In this document: one piece after another, positions 7,813 to 17,077 of the stretch
Position numbering within the stretch: position 1 is the stretch's first letter
How the letters are laid out: each line of letters starts with the position of its first letter
DNA from: Vreelandella andesensis
Lineage (GTDB): Bacteria; Pseudomonadota; Gammaproteobacteria; Pseudomonadales; Halomonadaceae
NCBI RefSeq assembly: GCF_003989795.1
Contig: NZ_RZHG01000019.1
Coordinates: forward strand, 310,145-374,144
Direction: 5' to 3'
DNA length: 64,000 nt
The notes under the pieces: generated by a model
Databases searched by the model: none
Told to the model about the DNA's origin: nothing
The model's input: the letters and a program-made list of their open reading frames with translations, nothing else
Position numbers and translations under genes: made by a program

Positions 7813-8967
7813 CTATTGCTGGGCTTCGCGAATCATGTTGCGCGAGATGATTACCTGCTGGATTTGGGTGGTGCCTTCATAGAGCCGGAACAGGCGCACA
7901 TCGCGATAGAAACGCTCAACGGCATATTCGCTGATATAGCCAGCGCCGCCATGAATCTGCACCCCTCGGTCTGCCACTCGACAGCACATTTCGGTAGCAA
8001 ACATTTTTGCGCAGGAAGCCTCAGTGCTGACGTTCTGGCCCTCATCACGTTTGCGAGCGGCATCGAGCACCATGCAACGCGCGGCATAAATCTCGGCCTT
8101 AGAGTCGGCTAGCATGCCCTGGATAAGCTGGAACTCAGCGATGGGCTTACCAAACTGCTGACGTTCCATAGCAAAGCGTAGGGAGTCATCCAGAACACGC
8201 TCAGCAGCTCCTACTGCGATTGCGGCAATATGCAGTCGCCCCTTATCCAGAACCTTCATGGCGGTCTTAAACCCGGTGCCTTCTTGTTCGCCAATTAGTG
8301 CGCTGACTGGTACCCGCACGTTATCGAAGATGACATCTGCTGTGTGAGCGCCCTTTTGGCCCATCTTCTTGTCGCGCTTACCAATTGTGATACCGGGAGT
8401 ATTAGCTTCTACGATGAAGGCGCTAATGCTCTTGGCGCCTTTGATTTCCGTATTCGTACGCGCCATCACGGTGAAGATGCCAGCATGCGGGGCATTGGTG
8501 ATGTAACGCTTGGTGCCGTTGATCAAGTAATCATCACCATCCTTCACCGCGGTAGTGCGCAGCGAGGCAGCATCAGAACCGGAGTCAGGCTCGGTTAGGC
8601 AGAAAGAACTCAGGATCTCGCCGCTGGCCAGTCGGGGCAGGTAGTTGGCCTTCTGCTCGTCAGTACCGTCGAGCAGGATGCCGATTGATCCGATGCCGTT
8701 GTTAGTGCCGATGTAGGAGCGGAAGGCGGGAGACGTCATGCCAAGCTCGAAGGCGATATTGACTTCTTCCTCCATGGTCACACCAAGGCCACCAAATTCT
8801 TCGGGAATGGTAAGGCCGAAGAGTCCCATATCACGCATCTGGGAGGCAATGTCCTCGGGGATTTCATCGCTTTCGGCTACTTCTTCCTCACGTGGAATCA
8901 GCTCTTCTTTGACAAAGTTACGAATGGAGTCGAGCAGGAGCTGCATGGTTTCCTGATCACGAATCAT
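7813..8967 (-). CDS. Acyl-CoA dehydrogenase
   Basis: 384 residues, the normal length for short/medium-chain acyl-CoA dehydrogenases. Visible signatures: 'SSFCLTEPDSGSDAASLRT' (FAD/substrate signature 1, near residue 135), 'RQQFGKPIAEFQLIQGMLAD', and the C-terminal 'QIHGGAGYISEYAVERFYRDVRLFRLYEGTTQIQ', whose YEGT Glu is the catalytic base in most members. It oxidises acyl-CoA to 2-enoyl-CoA and passes electrons to ETF, which is encoded nearby (13740-15472). The gene lies 46 bp downstream of iclR on the same strand, so the two are probably cotranscribed. Confidence 0.92.
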   Translation of the reverse strand: MIRDQETMQLLLDSIRNFVKEELIPREEEVAESDEIPEDIASQMRDMGLFGLTIPEEFGGLGVTMEEEVNIAFELGMTSPAFRSYIGTNNGIGSIGILLDGTDEQKANYLPRLASGEILSSFCLTEPDSGSDAASLRTTAVKDGDDYLINGTKRYITNAPHAGIFTVMARTNTEIKGAKSISAFIVEANTPGITIGKRDKKMGQKGAHTADVIFDNVRVPVSALIGEQEGTGFKTAMKVLDKGRLHIAAIAVGAAERVLDDSLRFAMERQQFGKPIAEFQLIQGMLADSKAEIYAARCMVLDAARKRDEGQNVSTEASCAKMFATEMCCRVADRGVQIHGGAGYISEYAVERFYRDVRLFRLYEGTTQIQQVIISRNMIREAQQ

Positions 8968-9013
8968 GTGTGCGCCTCTTAATTTAAGGTTGATCGTTGG
9001 AATGATGAGTGAC

Positions 9014-9850
9014 TTATGAGATTTGGGTCTTTATGTCGTTGACCAGCTGTACCAGTTGAGGCCCGATAGACTCTTCCAGTTTTTCGCGTGATATCTGGAA
9101 CTCTGGGCCACCGCAGTTGAATGATAGGATTCCCAATTGCGGGTGATGGAGAGGCACCGCAACGGCATTAACCTTTCGTTGCCATTCGCCAATCGACAGG
9201 CAGTAGCCATAATCGGCATAGTCCCTGAAAGCACGCTCCAATGCTTTGCGGATAACAGGCCACTCTGTTGGGTGAGACTCCCGCAGGTGATCCATCAGCA
9301 TTTCTGCCTCTTGAGGTGGCATGGCAGCTAGACAGGCGCGACCCGAAGAACTCTGATGGATGGGAAGACGCGTGCCGGTCTGGCGACGAATGGTGGATCG
9401 TAAGGAACTCTGAACCACATCTAGATAAACCATGTCCAGGCGATCTCGAGCGGACATGGCCACCGTCGCACCGACTTCGTTGGCAAGATTTACCATCAAG
9501 GGTTGGGCAATCGCGCGAATAGGCAGATTGGATATCATGGAATAACCAAAGGCCATGACCCCCACATCAAGTTGGTACTTCCCACGTAACAGAGGGCGAA
9601 GGTATCCCAGCCGGGCTAGGGTGTGGGTAAGCCGGCTAACGGTAGGCCGTGGCAACCCCGATTTTCTAGCCAAATCGAGATTGCTTAGGGTGCTTTCGCT
9701 CGGAGTGAAGCAGCGTAGTAGCTCAAGCCCCCTCGCCAATGCGGTAACGAACTGCCGATCCTTTTCTTGCTCGCCTGCCGCATTCATCGGGTCTATTACG
9801 ATCTGGACGTCGCCCTGATTGTCTGTTGTCTTCACCGATTTCTTCTCCAC
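9014..9850 (-). CDS. IclR-family transcriptional regulator
   Basis: 278 residues. Residues about 35-95 form the winged helix-turn-helix ('SNLDLARKSGLPRPTVSRLTHTLARLGYL'), then the IclR effector domain with 'VGATVAMSARDRLDMVYLDV', 'PIHQSSSGRACLAAM' and 'VNAVAVPLHHPQLGILSFNCGG'. The start is a GTG with a weak ribosome binding site; an in-frame ATG 21 codons later is an alternative and would keep the whole DNA-binding domain. It is divergent from the hydratase-dehydrogenase operon and upstream of the acyl-CoA dehydrogenase. IclR proteins bind short inverted repeats; the four similar sites in this island make it the likely local regulator, autoregulated through the site at 9913. Confidence 0.9.
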   Translation of the reverse strand: MEKKSVKTTDNQGDVQIVIDPMNAAGEQEKDRQFVTALARGLELLRCFTPSESTLSNLDLARKSGLPRPTVSRLTHTLARLGYLRPLLRGKYQLDVGVMAFGYSMISNLPIRAIAQPLMVNLANEVGATVAMSARDRLDMVYLDVVQSSLRSTIRRQTGTRLPIHQSSSGRACLAAMPPQEAEMLMDHLRESHPTEWPVIRKALERAFRDYADYGYCLSIGEWQRKVNAVAVPLHHPQLGILSFNCGGPEFQISREKLEESIGPQLVQLVNDIKTQIS

Positions 9851-9912
9851 TCGCGGTTTGTCTGGTGGTTGATTTTGATATCACTTATTGATGCATGTCA
9901 ACCAAGCAATCT

Positions 9913-9935
9913 AAATGTCCTTATGGCGGACATTT
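9913..9935. promoter_or_regulatory. Putative IclR-type operator at the iclR promoter
   Basis: Perfect 8-bp inverted repeat AAATGTCC-N7-GGACATTT. On the minus strand the core reads TGTCC-GCCATAA-GGACA, the same scheme as the other three sites of the island. It lies 63 bp upstream of the iclR start in an AT-rich divergent intergenic region. Confidence 0.6.
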
Positions 9936-10076
9936 GTTATTAGTATCATAGAGACGCTAAAGAATATCTTTTTATATATAAATAAATGATAAATAACGGT
10001 TTTATTATGATAATATTTTTTGATGATTGACAGAGCTTTGACAATCTGTGTAATTTTAGTCAATAAGTGAAATGTA

Positions 10077-10093
10077 TGTTCGCACAGTGGACA
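10077..10093. promoter_or_regulatory. Putative IclR-type operator upstream of enoyl-CoA hydratase
   Basis: TGTTC-GCACAGT-GGACA, an inverted repeat with one mismatch and 7-bp spacer. It overlaps the alternative upstream starts (GTG 10067, ATG 10076), favouring translation from ATG 10115. Confidence 0.45.
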
Positions 10094-10114
10094 AATATAG
10101 CAATGAGGCTTTGT

Positions 10115-10906
10115 ATGACAAATAAACAACAGCCGTCCGAAGTTTATCTTGCTTCGCTTGATGATGGAGTGGCGGTGGTTCGCATTGATCGACCGGATGC
10201 CAGAAATGCTCTCAATGGAGCTGTCAGGCGCCAGCTAGCCGAACTGTTTTCGTCTTTAACCCAGCAAGATGAGGTTAGAGTCGTCGTACTGACTGGGGGG
10301 GAGCAGGTATTTGTTGCAGGCGCTGACGTGAAGGAGTTTGCCACGGCCTCTCCGATCGAGATGCATCTACGACACAATGAGCGCTTCTGGGAGCCGATTG
10401 CGCACTGTCCCAAGCCTGTAATCGCTGCAGTTAATGGGTTTGCTCTGGGGGGCGGCTGCGAGCTTGCTATGCACTGCGACATCATCGTCGCTGGAGAATC
10501 GGCTCAGTTCGGGCAGCCAGAGGTCAAGCTTGGCCTAATGCCCGGAGCAGGCGGTACGCAACGCCTGGTACGAGCGGTTGGGAAATTTCAGGCCATGCGC
10601 TTGCTGATGACCGGCTGCATGGTGCCTGCTTCTGAAGCATTGGGCATGGGGCTGGTGAGTGAGGTTGTGGCTGATGGTCAGACACTGGTGCGCGCAAAAG
10701 CATTGGCACAAGAAATCGCGCGCTTGCCAACACTCGCGCTTGAAAATATTAAAGATACGGTGCTTGCGGGTGCCGATTTACCCCTTGAGAGTGCGCTGGC
10801 TCTCGAACGGAAAGCTTTCCAGATGCTTTTCGACACTGTGGATCAAAAGGAAGGAGCTGCTGCCTTCATTGATAAGCGCAAACCGAACTATCAGGGAGAA
10901 ACATAA
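10115..10906 (+). CDS. Enoyl-CoA hydratase/isomerase
   Basis: 263 residues, crotonase fold. Oxyanion-hole segments are visible: 'VFVAGADVKEFA' near residue 66 and 'NGFALGGGCELAMHCDI' near residue 108. 'FGQPEVKLGLMPGAGGTQRLVRAVG' follows, with the Glu of PEVKLG and the position equivalent to Glu164 (PGAGGT) matching true hydratases. It adds water to 2-enoyl-CoA to give L-3-hydroxyacyl-CoA. The ATG at 10115 has GAGG six bases upstream; GTG 10067 and ATG 10076 are in frame but fall on a putative operator. Its TAA overlaps the ATG of the next gene (TAATG), so the two are translationally coupled. Confidence 0.92.
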   Translation: MTNKQQPSEVYLASLDDGVAVVRIDRPDARNALNGAVRRQLAELFSSLTQQDEVRVVVLTGGEQVFVAGADVKEFATASPIEMHLRHNERFWEPIAHCPKPVIAAVNGFALGGGCELAMHCDIIVAGESAQFGQPEVKLGLMPGAGGTQRLVRAVGKFQAMRLLMTGCMVPASEALGMGLVSEVVADGQTLVRAKALAQEIARLPTLALENIKDTVLAGADLPLESALALERKAFQMLFDTVDQKEGAAAFIDKRKPNYQGET

Positions 10907-12435
10907 TGGCAAGAGAAGTGAACCGGCTGGGCATTGTCGGCACTGGAGTGATGGGGGCGGGGATCGCTCAGGTTGCTGCCCAGGCAGGCCTGCAGGTTAC
11001 GCTGTTCGACAAGCGTGATGGGGCGGCCCGCGCTGCGCGAGATGGTCTACAAGCAACGTTCGATAAACTAGTAGGCAAGGGCAAGATCTCCCGGGAAGTT
11101 GCTGAGGTTGCTTTGTCTCATCTCACCGTCGTCGAATCGATGACAGCTTTCGCAGATTGCGATGTGGTCATCGAGGCAATTGTCGAAGAACTGGGCATCA
11201 AACAAGCCCTATTCGCCGAGCTGGAAGCGATAGTTTCCAAGAGTTGCATCTTGGCGACTAATACTTCTTCACTCTCAGTAACGTCGATTGCATCGAACTT
11301 GGCTTGTCCTGACCGGATGGCCGGCTTCCACTTTTTCAACCCCGTGCCGTTGATGAAGGTTATTGAGGTGATAGGGGGAATCGATACCAGCGAGGCTGTC
11401 GTTGACACGTTACTGACGTTGGCAAGCCGACTTGGGCACACTGGCGTGCGCGCTCAGGATACCCCCGGTTTTATCGTCAACCACGCTGGACGTGCCTACA
11501 GTACAGAAGGCTTGAAAATCCTTGAGGAGCGGATAGCACCTCCTGAGGATATTGACCGGATTCTTCGCGAAGAGGCTGGGTTTCGGATGGGGCCACTCGA
11601 GCTTTTTGATCTCACTGGGCTAGATGTGTCGCATCCTGCGATGGAGTCGATTTTCACGCAGTTCTATCACGATCCGCGCTATAGGCCTTCTTATATATCC
11701 CGGCAGATGTTGAAAGGTAATCGTTTGGGCCGCAAGACGGGTATTGGTTTTTATCGCTATGAAAGTGGGCAAAAAATCGAAGCACTGGCTCCACTGCCGG
11801 TGCCCAAAGTCAGCAACCTACCGCCGATCTGGGTGGGGTGTGAGGATGTCGCCCTGCATGCACAGGTCATGTCACTGCTGGAGTCGCTTGGTGGGCGAGT
11901 AGAGCTGACAGCTTCACCCTCGGAAGAAGCCCTCTGCTTATTGCTGCCCTTTGGTGATGATGCGGTAAGTGCGAGTGCGCACTTCGGTGTTGACCCTGAA
12001 CGGACACTCTGCCTCGATGCATTTTTGGGACTGGATCGTCATCGCACTCTGATGAGGACGCCTGTCACGAGACAGGAGGTGTGCGACGCCGCTCATGCAC
12101 TGCTGGCATCAGATGGCGTTAGGGTGACGGTAATTCGTGACAGCGTGGGGTTTGTTTCTCAGCGTGTATTAGCCGCAGTGGTTAACCTAGCCTGTGATAT
12201 TGCCCAGCGCGAGATTGCCAAGCCTACTGATATCGATAATGCCGTCAGGCTGGGACTCAACTATCCTCATGGCCCGCTGGCATGGGGGGATGCGCTAGGT
12301 CCGAGGCGGTTATTTGACATTCTCGATCGTATCCACGCGTTGACAGGGGATTCCCGTTACCGTCCAAGCCCATGGCTACGCCGTCGGGCCACGCTAGGCG
12401 TATCGCTATTGCACGAAGCACCGAGTGATCGGTGA
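10906..12435 (+). CDS. 3-hydroxyacyl-CoA dehydrogenase, two-domain (PaaH/HbdA type)
   Basis: 509 residues: NAD-binding Rossmann domain ('GTGVMGAGIAQVAAQAG' near residue 10), a first 3HCDH domain with the catalytic His in 'MAGFHFFNPVPLMKVIEV' and 'DTPGFIVNHAGRAY', and a second, divergent 3HCDH-like domain ending with 'GLNYPHGPLAWGDALGPRRL'. This length and domain order are those of PaaH-like enzymes, and a true paaH paralogue lies at 58753-60291. It oxidises 3-hydroxyacyl-CoA with NAD. It overlaps the hydratase stop by one base and is followed by a CoA-transferase, forming one operon. Confidence 0.92.
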   Translation: MAREVNRLGIVGTGVMGAGIAQVAAQAGLQVTLFDKRDGAARAARDGLQATFDKLVGKGKISREVAEVALSHLTVVESMTAFADCDVVIEAIVEELGIKQALFAELEAIVSKSCILATNTSSLSVTSIASNLACPDRMAGFHFFNPVPLMKVIEVIGGIDTSEAVVDTLLTLASRLGHTGVRAQDTPGFIVNHAGRAYSTEGLKILEERIAPPEDIDRILREEAGFRMGPLELFDLTGLDVSHPAMESIFTQFYHDPRYRPSYISRQMLKGNRLGRKTGIGFYRYESGQKIEALAPLPVPKVSNLPPIWVGCEDVALHAQVMSLLESLGGRVELTASPSEEALCLLLPFGDDAVSASAHFGVDPERTLCLDAFLGLDRHRTLMRTPVTRQEVCDAAHALLASDGVRVTVIRDSVGFVSQRVLAAVVNLACDIAQREIAKPTDIDNAVRLGLNYPHGPLAWGDALGPRRLFDILDRIHALTGDSRYRPSPWLRRRATLGVSLLHEAPSDR

Positions 12436-12476
12436 TACCGAATGTTAATCATGTTGATTGAAACGAGGTGGATTTT

Positions 12477-13700
12477 ATGGGGGCGCTGACAGGGATTCGT
12501 GTGCTGGATTTGAGCCGGGTGTTGGCTGGCCCTTGGTGCAGCCAGGTGTTGGCTGATCTTGGAGCGGATGTTGTTAAAGTGGAGCGTGTTGGGCTGGGTG
12601 ATGATACTCGTGCCTGGGGGCCTCCTTATATGAAAGATGCCCAGGGTAATGAGACCCAGGAAGCTTCATACTACCAGTCCTCCAACCGGAACAAACGTTC
12701 AGTGGCTGTCGACATCGCCACCGAGAAAGGGCAGGAGATTGTCCGTGCTCTGGCTGCCGAGAGCGACGTGTTGATCGAGAATTTCAAGGCAGGCTCTTTA
12801 AAGAAGTATGGGTTGGATTATGAGTCACTTTCCAGTCTTAACCCAGGGTTGGTCTATTGCTCCATCACAGGATTCGGTCAGACGGGCCCGCGCGCGCAAG
12901 AGCCTGGCTATGACTTCATTATTCAGGGAATGGGAGGGCTTATGAGCATCACCGGGGAGCGCGATGGCGTTCAAGGTGGTGGTCCGCAGAAAGTAGGAGT
13001 GGCTGTAACCGACGTGATGACGGGGCTGTACTCGGTCATTGCTATTCAGGCCGCGCTATTGGCACGAGAAAAAACTGGTCGCGGCCAGCATTGCGACATG
13101 GCGCTCCTCGATGTGCAGGTAGCGGCCTTGGGCAACCAGAGCCAGAATTATTTAAGTACTGGAGTTTCACCTGGGCGTTATGGTAACGCGCATGCCAACA
13201 TCGTGCCCTATAACTCCTTTCGTGCCAGTGATAAGGACTTCATTATTGCCTGTGGCAACGATTCTCAGTTTGCAGCGTTGTCCAGGGCCATTGGATTGCC
13301 CGAGCTCTCTGCTGACCCCCGATTTTCAAAGAATGAAAATCGGGTCAGAAATAGAGATGTGATCACCCAAATTCTCTCAGACCGTTTCAGACGCGACACA
13401 GCTGAAGCGTGGGTGAATAGGATTAGCAAAGTCAGGGTACCTGTAGGGCTAATTAACGATATTGCCGACGCACTAGCGGAACCACAAGTGGATGCCCGCG
13501 GCATGCTGGTCAATATACCCCATCCTATGAATCCTGACTTCAAGATGGTGGGCAGCCCAATTCATCTTTCTGATACGCCAGTAGAGTACAGAAGACCTGC
13601 ACCACTGCTGGGGCAGGATACTAATGATGTGCTCGCTGAATACCTTGATCTCTCCCCGGAGCAGTTGTCGCAGCTGAAGAATGACGGCGTACTGGAATAA
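12477..13700 (+). CDS. CaiB/BaiF family (class III) CoA-transferase
   Basis: 407 residues with the class III signatures: 'GIRVLDLSRVLAGPWCSQVLADLGADVVKVE' at the start, 'NRNKRSVAVD', 'VLIENFKAGSLKKYGLDYE' and the acylated-Asp region 'ALLDVQVAALGNQSQNYL', whose Asp is the usual catalytic carboxylate. The family moves CoA between carboxylic acids; close-looking relatives use succinyl-CoA to activate dicarboxylates such as glutarate. The ATG at 12477 behind CGAGG (12464-12468) is preferred to the GTG at 12468 that overlaps that ribosome binding site. In this operon it is the likely activation step for the acid brought in by TctCBA. Confidence 0.9.
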   Translation: MGALTGIRVLDLSRVLAGPWCSQVLADLGADVVKVERVGLGDDTRAWGPPYMKDAQGNETQEASYYQSSNRNKRSVAVDIATEKGQEIVRALAAESDVLIENFKAGSLKKYGLDYESLSSLNPGLVYCSITGFGQTGPRAQEPGYDFIIQGMGGLMSITGERDGVQGGGPQKVGVAVTDVMTGLYSVIAIQAALLAREKTGRGQHCDMALLDVQVAALGNQSQNYLSTGVSPGRYGNAHANIVPYNSFRASDKDFIIACGNDSQFAALSRAIGLPELSADPRFSKNENRVRNRDVITQILSDRFRRDTAEAWVNRISKVRVPVGLINDIADALAEPQVDARGMLVNIPHPMNPDFKMVGSPIHLSDTPVEYRRPAPLLGQDTNDVLAEYLDLSPEQLSQLKNDGVLE

Positions 13701-13739
13701 CCATGTGCTAATAGATATACATATCACTGAGGAAGCCTA

Positions 13740-14489
13740 ATGAAAGTTCTCGTCGCGGTGAAACGCGTCATAGACTACAACGTCAAAATACGCGTCAAAG
13801 CGGATCAGTCTGACGTCGATCTGACCAACGTCAAAATGGCCATGAACCCCTTCTGCGAAATTGCCATCGAAGAAGCGGTACGTCTGAAAGAGAAGGGTAT
13901 CGCCACGGAAGTGGTCGCCGTATCGATTGGCCCCAAAGCCGCCCAAGAGCAGCTGCGTACCGCGTTGGCGCTGGGTGCCGACTGCGCTATTCATATCGAA
14001 ACTGACGAGCGAGCCGAATCCCTGGCCGTGGCCAAGCTGTTGGCCAAAGTGGTTGAAGAAGAACAGCCCGGCCTGGTCATTTTGGGTAAACAGGCGATCG
14101 ACACTGACAACAACCAGACCGGCCAAATGCTGGCGGCATTGACCAATCTACCTCAAGGCACCTTCGCCTCAGAAGTGGTGGTCGACGGCGACAAGGTTAA
14201 CGTCACCCGGGAAATCGACGGCGGCCTGCAAACTATCGCCCTCACTCTACCGGCAATTGTTACCGCTGATTTACGCCTCAATGAACCGCGCTATGCCAAG
14301 TTGCCGGACATCATGAAGGCCAAGAAAAAACCGCTGGATGTTAAAACACCCGCTGATTACGGCGTCGAGATCGCCTCCAAGGTCAGTCTGCTGAAAGTGG
14401 AATCCCCCGCCGAGCGCAAAGGCGGTATCAAAGTCGCCTCGGTAGACGAGCTGATCGACAAACTCAAAAACGAAGCCAAAGTTCTTTAA
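13740..14489 (+). CDS. etfB: Electron transfer flavoprotein beta subunit
   Basis: 249 residues, the typical EtfB size. It begins '[20 protein letters not shown]' and contains the signature '[30 protein letters not shown]' (AMP/FAD contact region) and '[35 protein letters not shown]'. With EtfA it forms a heterodimer holding FAD and AMP that passes electrons from acyl-CoA dehydrogenases to the quinone pool through ETF-QO. It lies 39 bp after the CoA-transferase and 56 bp before etfA, so it can serve the acyl-CoA dehydrogenase of this island. GC content and codon use look higher than in the preceding CoA-transferase gene. Confidence 0.95.
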   Translation: MKVLVAVKRVIDYNVKIRVKADQSDVDLTNVKMAMNPFCEIAIEEAVRLKEKGIATEVVAVSIGPKAAQEQLRTALALGADCAIHIETDERAESLAVAKLLAKVVEEEQPGLVILGKQAIDTDNNQTGQMLAALTNLPQGTFASEVVVDGDKVNVTREIDGGLQTIALTLPAIVTADLRLNEPRYAKLPDIMKAKKKPLDVKTPADYGVEIASKVSLLKVESPAERKGGIKVASVDELIDKLKNEAKVL

Positions 14490-14545
14490 GGCCGGTTCTT
14501 TAAGACACGAACTTTGCAACAAGCGCTTTGAAAGGAGCTGATTCT

Positions 14546-15472
14546 ATGAGCATTCTGGCACTTGCCGATCTCCACGAAGGCCAACTGGCGGGCGCCACGG
14601 CCCGCGTCGTGGCTGCCGCCCAAGCCATCGGTGGTGATATTGACGTTCTCGTTGTGGGTGAAGGCGTGCACGCCGCGGCCGAGGCGGCCGCCAAGCTCGA
14701 CGGCGTCAGCAAAGTGCGCGTCGCTGATAACGCCGTTTATGCCCACCAGCTTGCCGAGCCCATGGGCGCGCTGTTGGTCGAACTGGCCGATGGCTACACC
14801 CACGTGCTGGCCAGCGCCTCCACCACGGGCAAAAACGTGCTGCCCCGCTTAGCGGCGCTAAAAGACGTCAGCCAACTGTCTGACGTGATCGCCGTGGAGA
14901 GCGCCGACACTTTCAAGCGCCCGATCTACGCCGGTAACGCCATTGCCACGGTAAAAAGCGACGAAGCGCTGAAAGTCATCACCGTGCGCACCACCGGCTT
15001 TGATGCCGTCAGCGACGGTAACAGCGCGCCGATTGAAGTCGTCGACACCGTGGTGGAAAACAACCAGTCCAGCTTTGTCAAAGAAGAGCTGGCGAAGTCG
15101 GACCGCCCCGAACTGGGCGGCGCCAAGATGGTTATCTCTGGCGGCCGCGGTATGGGCAACGGCGACAACTTCAAACTGCTCGACGGGATTGCTGACAAGC
15201 TGGGCGCCGCCATTGGTGCCTCGCGTGCCGCCGTTGATGCAGGCTTTGTCCCTAACGATATGCAGGTCGGCCAAACGGGTAAAATCGTCGCGCCGGATCT
15301 GTATATTGCCGTAGGCATCTCCGGCGCCATCCAGCACCTGGCGGGCATGAAAGACTCAAAGGTGATCGTCGCGATCAACAAAGACGAAGAAGCGCCGATC
15401 TTCCAGGTGGCCGATTACGGCCTAGTCGGTGATCTGTTCGAGATCCTGCCAGAGCTTGAGAGCAAGCTGTAA
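14546..15472 (+). CDS. etfA: Electron transfer flavoprotein alpha subunit
   Basis: 308 residues. The N-terminal half has the alpha/beta ETF domain and the C-terminal half the FAD domain, with '[36 protein letters not shown]' and '[41 protein letters not shown]', both diagnostic for EtfA. The ATG at 14546 is preceded by AAAGGAG (14531-14537); an upstream TTG at 14528 overlaps that site and is rejected. It pairs with EtfB and carries the catalytic FAD. Confidence 0.95.
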   Translation: MSILALADLHEGQLAGATARVVAAAQAIGGDIDVLVVGEGVHAAAEAAAKLDGVSKVRVADNAVYAHQLAEPMGALLVELADGYTHVLASASTTGKNVLPRLAALKDVSQLSDVIAVESADTFKRPIYAGNAIATVKSDEALKVITVRTTGFDAVSDGNSAPIEVVDTVVENNQSSFVKEELAKSDRPELGGAKMVISGGRGMGNGDNFKLLDGIADKLGAAIGASRAAVDAGFVPNDMQVGQTGKIVAPDLYIAVGISGAIQHLAGMKDSKVIVAINKDEEAPIFQVADYGLVGDLFEILPELESKL

Positions 15473-15513
15473 TGTTGAATGCCAATTAAACACTACTTAC
15501 ACGGACATGAATA

Positions 15514-16245
15514 ATGAACGATACAATTAAATTATTAAAATCTCATCGCTCAATTAGAAAATTTGAAAAACATGAAATTCCGCAGGAGCTATTGATAGAG
15601 CTGGTTCGTTCAGGGCAAGCAGCAGCAACCTCCAGCCATATACAGGCATATAGCATAATACATGTCACCGAAAAGCAGTTACGCAGTCAGCTGGTTGAGC
15701 TTACAGGTGGGCAAAAGTACGTGGCGAGTAGCAGTGACTTTTTAGTCTTTTGCGCCGATATGAAGCGACCGCTTGAAGCGGCCAGAGGCACAGGAGAAAA
15801 CGTTGTTAGTGGCATGACCGAACAGCTTTTGGTTGCTACGGTAGACGTCTCTCTAGTAGCGCAAAATATTGCGATCGCGGCGGAGTCAGAAGGGCTAGGG
15901 ATCTGTTATATAGGAGGTATACGCAATAACCCTCAAGCTGTGAGCGAGCTGCTAAAACTGCCAGAACACGTATATCCTGTATTTGGTATGTGTATTGGAT
16001 ACCCCGCTCATGATCCTGATATTAAGCCGCGGTTACCCGTTGAGGCAGTGTTTAAAAAGAATAGTTACAGCGATGATGCAGAGCATGTGAATGCTTTTAA
16101 TCTCACGATGCATAACTATTACCAGACCCGAAAAGAGGGGAATAAAACTTCAGACTGGTCTCAGAGTTTAGCACCTCTTTTTAATCAAAAGTTGCGATCA
16201 CACATGCAAGAGTTTCTTATTAATAAAGGTTTTGAAATGAAGTGA
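15514..16245 (+). CDS. nfsA: Oxygen-insensitive NADPH nitroreductase, NfsA type
   Basis: 243 residues, matching E. coli NfsA in length and order: 'SHRSIRKFEKHEIPQELL' (FMN phosphate-binding Arg pair), 'TGGQKYVASSSDFLVFCADM', 'AAESEGLGICYIGGIRNNPQAVSELLKLPEHVYPVFGMCIGYP', and 'PDIKPRLPVEAVFKKNSY'. NfsA is an FMN homodimer that reduces nitroaromatics and quinones by two electrons with NADPH. The gene is AT-richer than etfA and lies next to a decayed accessory region, so it may be an acquired or boundary gene rather than part of the ETF operon. Confidence 0.9.
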   Translation: MNDTIKLLKSHRSIRKFEKHEIPQELLIELVRSGQAAATSSHIQAYSIIHVTEKQLRSQLVELTGGQKYVASSSDFLVFCADMKRPLEAARGTGENVVSGMTEQLLVATVDVSLVAQNIAIAAESEGLGICYIGGIRNNPQAVSELLKLPEHVYPVFGMCIGYPAHDPDIKPRLPVEAVFKKNSYSDDAEHVNAFNLTMHNYYQTRKEGNKTSDWSQSLAPLFNQKLRSHMQEFLINKGFEMK

Positions 16246-16319
16246 GAAGTAAATATCTACTTTAAGCCTTTAAAGCTGAGGGATCCCTACTAACTTCGCC
16301 TATCCGTCGCATAATGCTT

Positions 16320-16829
16320 GTGCTCTGACTTACTCGCGCAGGCTTGCTTGAAGCACTTTCCAACAGGGCCAGGGCGCGTGGTGGCGGATGCCGAAGCCAC
16401 TCCAAGCCCAGGTGCCACACGGACAGCAGGCTCCGGTGCCGGATACTGTTGCGCTGTTAGCGTTTCTGCTAAGCACATGTAGATCGGCAACCATGATGGC
16501 TACATTAGCCAACATCGCCATCAGCAGTAAGATCGTGATGCGCTTTCCCTGACGAGATTAGTGCATACCGAAGCCCAGTCTAAACAAGGGACTCTTGATG
16601 TTACGGAAGTCCTCTTCAATCTGCATGCGCTGCCGGTAGATGGCCGCCAGTGTTGAGCGCTCTGGCAAATTGCTGACGAGCACTTAGGGTTCCTTCTGGC
16701 GCCGGGCGATCGCCCGACAGCCGCTGTCCTGAGAGACCTGCCCTTGCTTGTTGCGATGTTGACGCCGCTGCGGTGGCCGATGGTAGAGCACTATGCGAGT
16801 GGTCAGTGGATTGTTCTCAGCAATTTTAA
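16320..16829 (-). pseudogene. Degraded IS4-family transposase
   Basis: The minus strand encodes the C-terminal catalytic part of an IS4-family DDE transposase: 'YRQRMQIEEDFRNIKSPLFRLGFGMH' carries the Y-R-E-K signature (Tyr...Arg...Glu......Lys), followed by 'SRQGKRITILLLMAMLANVAIMVADLH'. In-frame TAA codons after 'RRQKEP' and after 'LGFGMH' break it, and its N-terminal half is missing. Upstream the frame 'KIAENNPLTTRIVLYHRPPQRRQHRN' still fits the family. The element cannot be active. Confidence 0.75.
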
Positions 16830-16840
16830 CGACCCCCAAC

Positions 16841-16931
16841 GCACGCGGTATCAACGTAGTAATAATGGCCCTTGCGTAACTTCGAAGGACTGGATGCCAA
16901 TGGGTAATGTCTGACGGTACGTGGCTGGCAT
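16841..16931 (-). pseudogene. Fragment of an AAA-ATPase-like/PD-(D/E)XK gene start
   Basis: From an ATG at 16931 (minus) the frame reads 'MPATYRQTLPIGIQSFE' and, after a small frameshift, 'LRKGHYYYVDTA'. This is the opening 'LPIGIQ-F--IR-G-YYYVDKT' motif of the AAA-ATPase-like (PF09820) family, which usually carries a C-terminal PD-(D/E)XK domain. Only about 30 residues survive before the sequence runs into the IS4 remnant. Confidence 0.5.
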
Positions 16932-17077
16932 ACTAGCTTCCTGGGACTCAGGGTAGAAACGGCTAACGACTTTAATAATGTCAGTCTAACATGCCGCTGA
17001 ACTGAGGGGATGGATAAGGCTTTTTACTCATCTGCTGGAGAATCCAGATCGCGCTGCGCTCACTGGCCGAGGATCAA

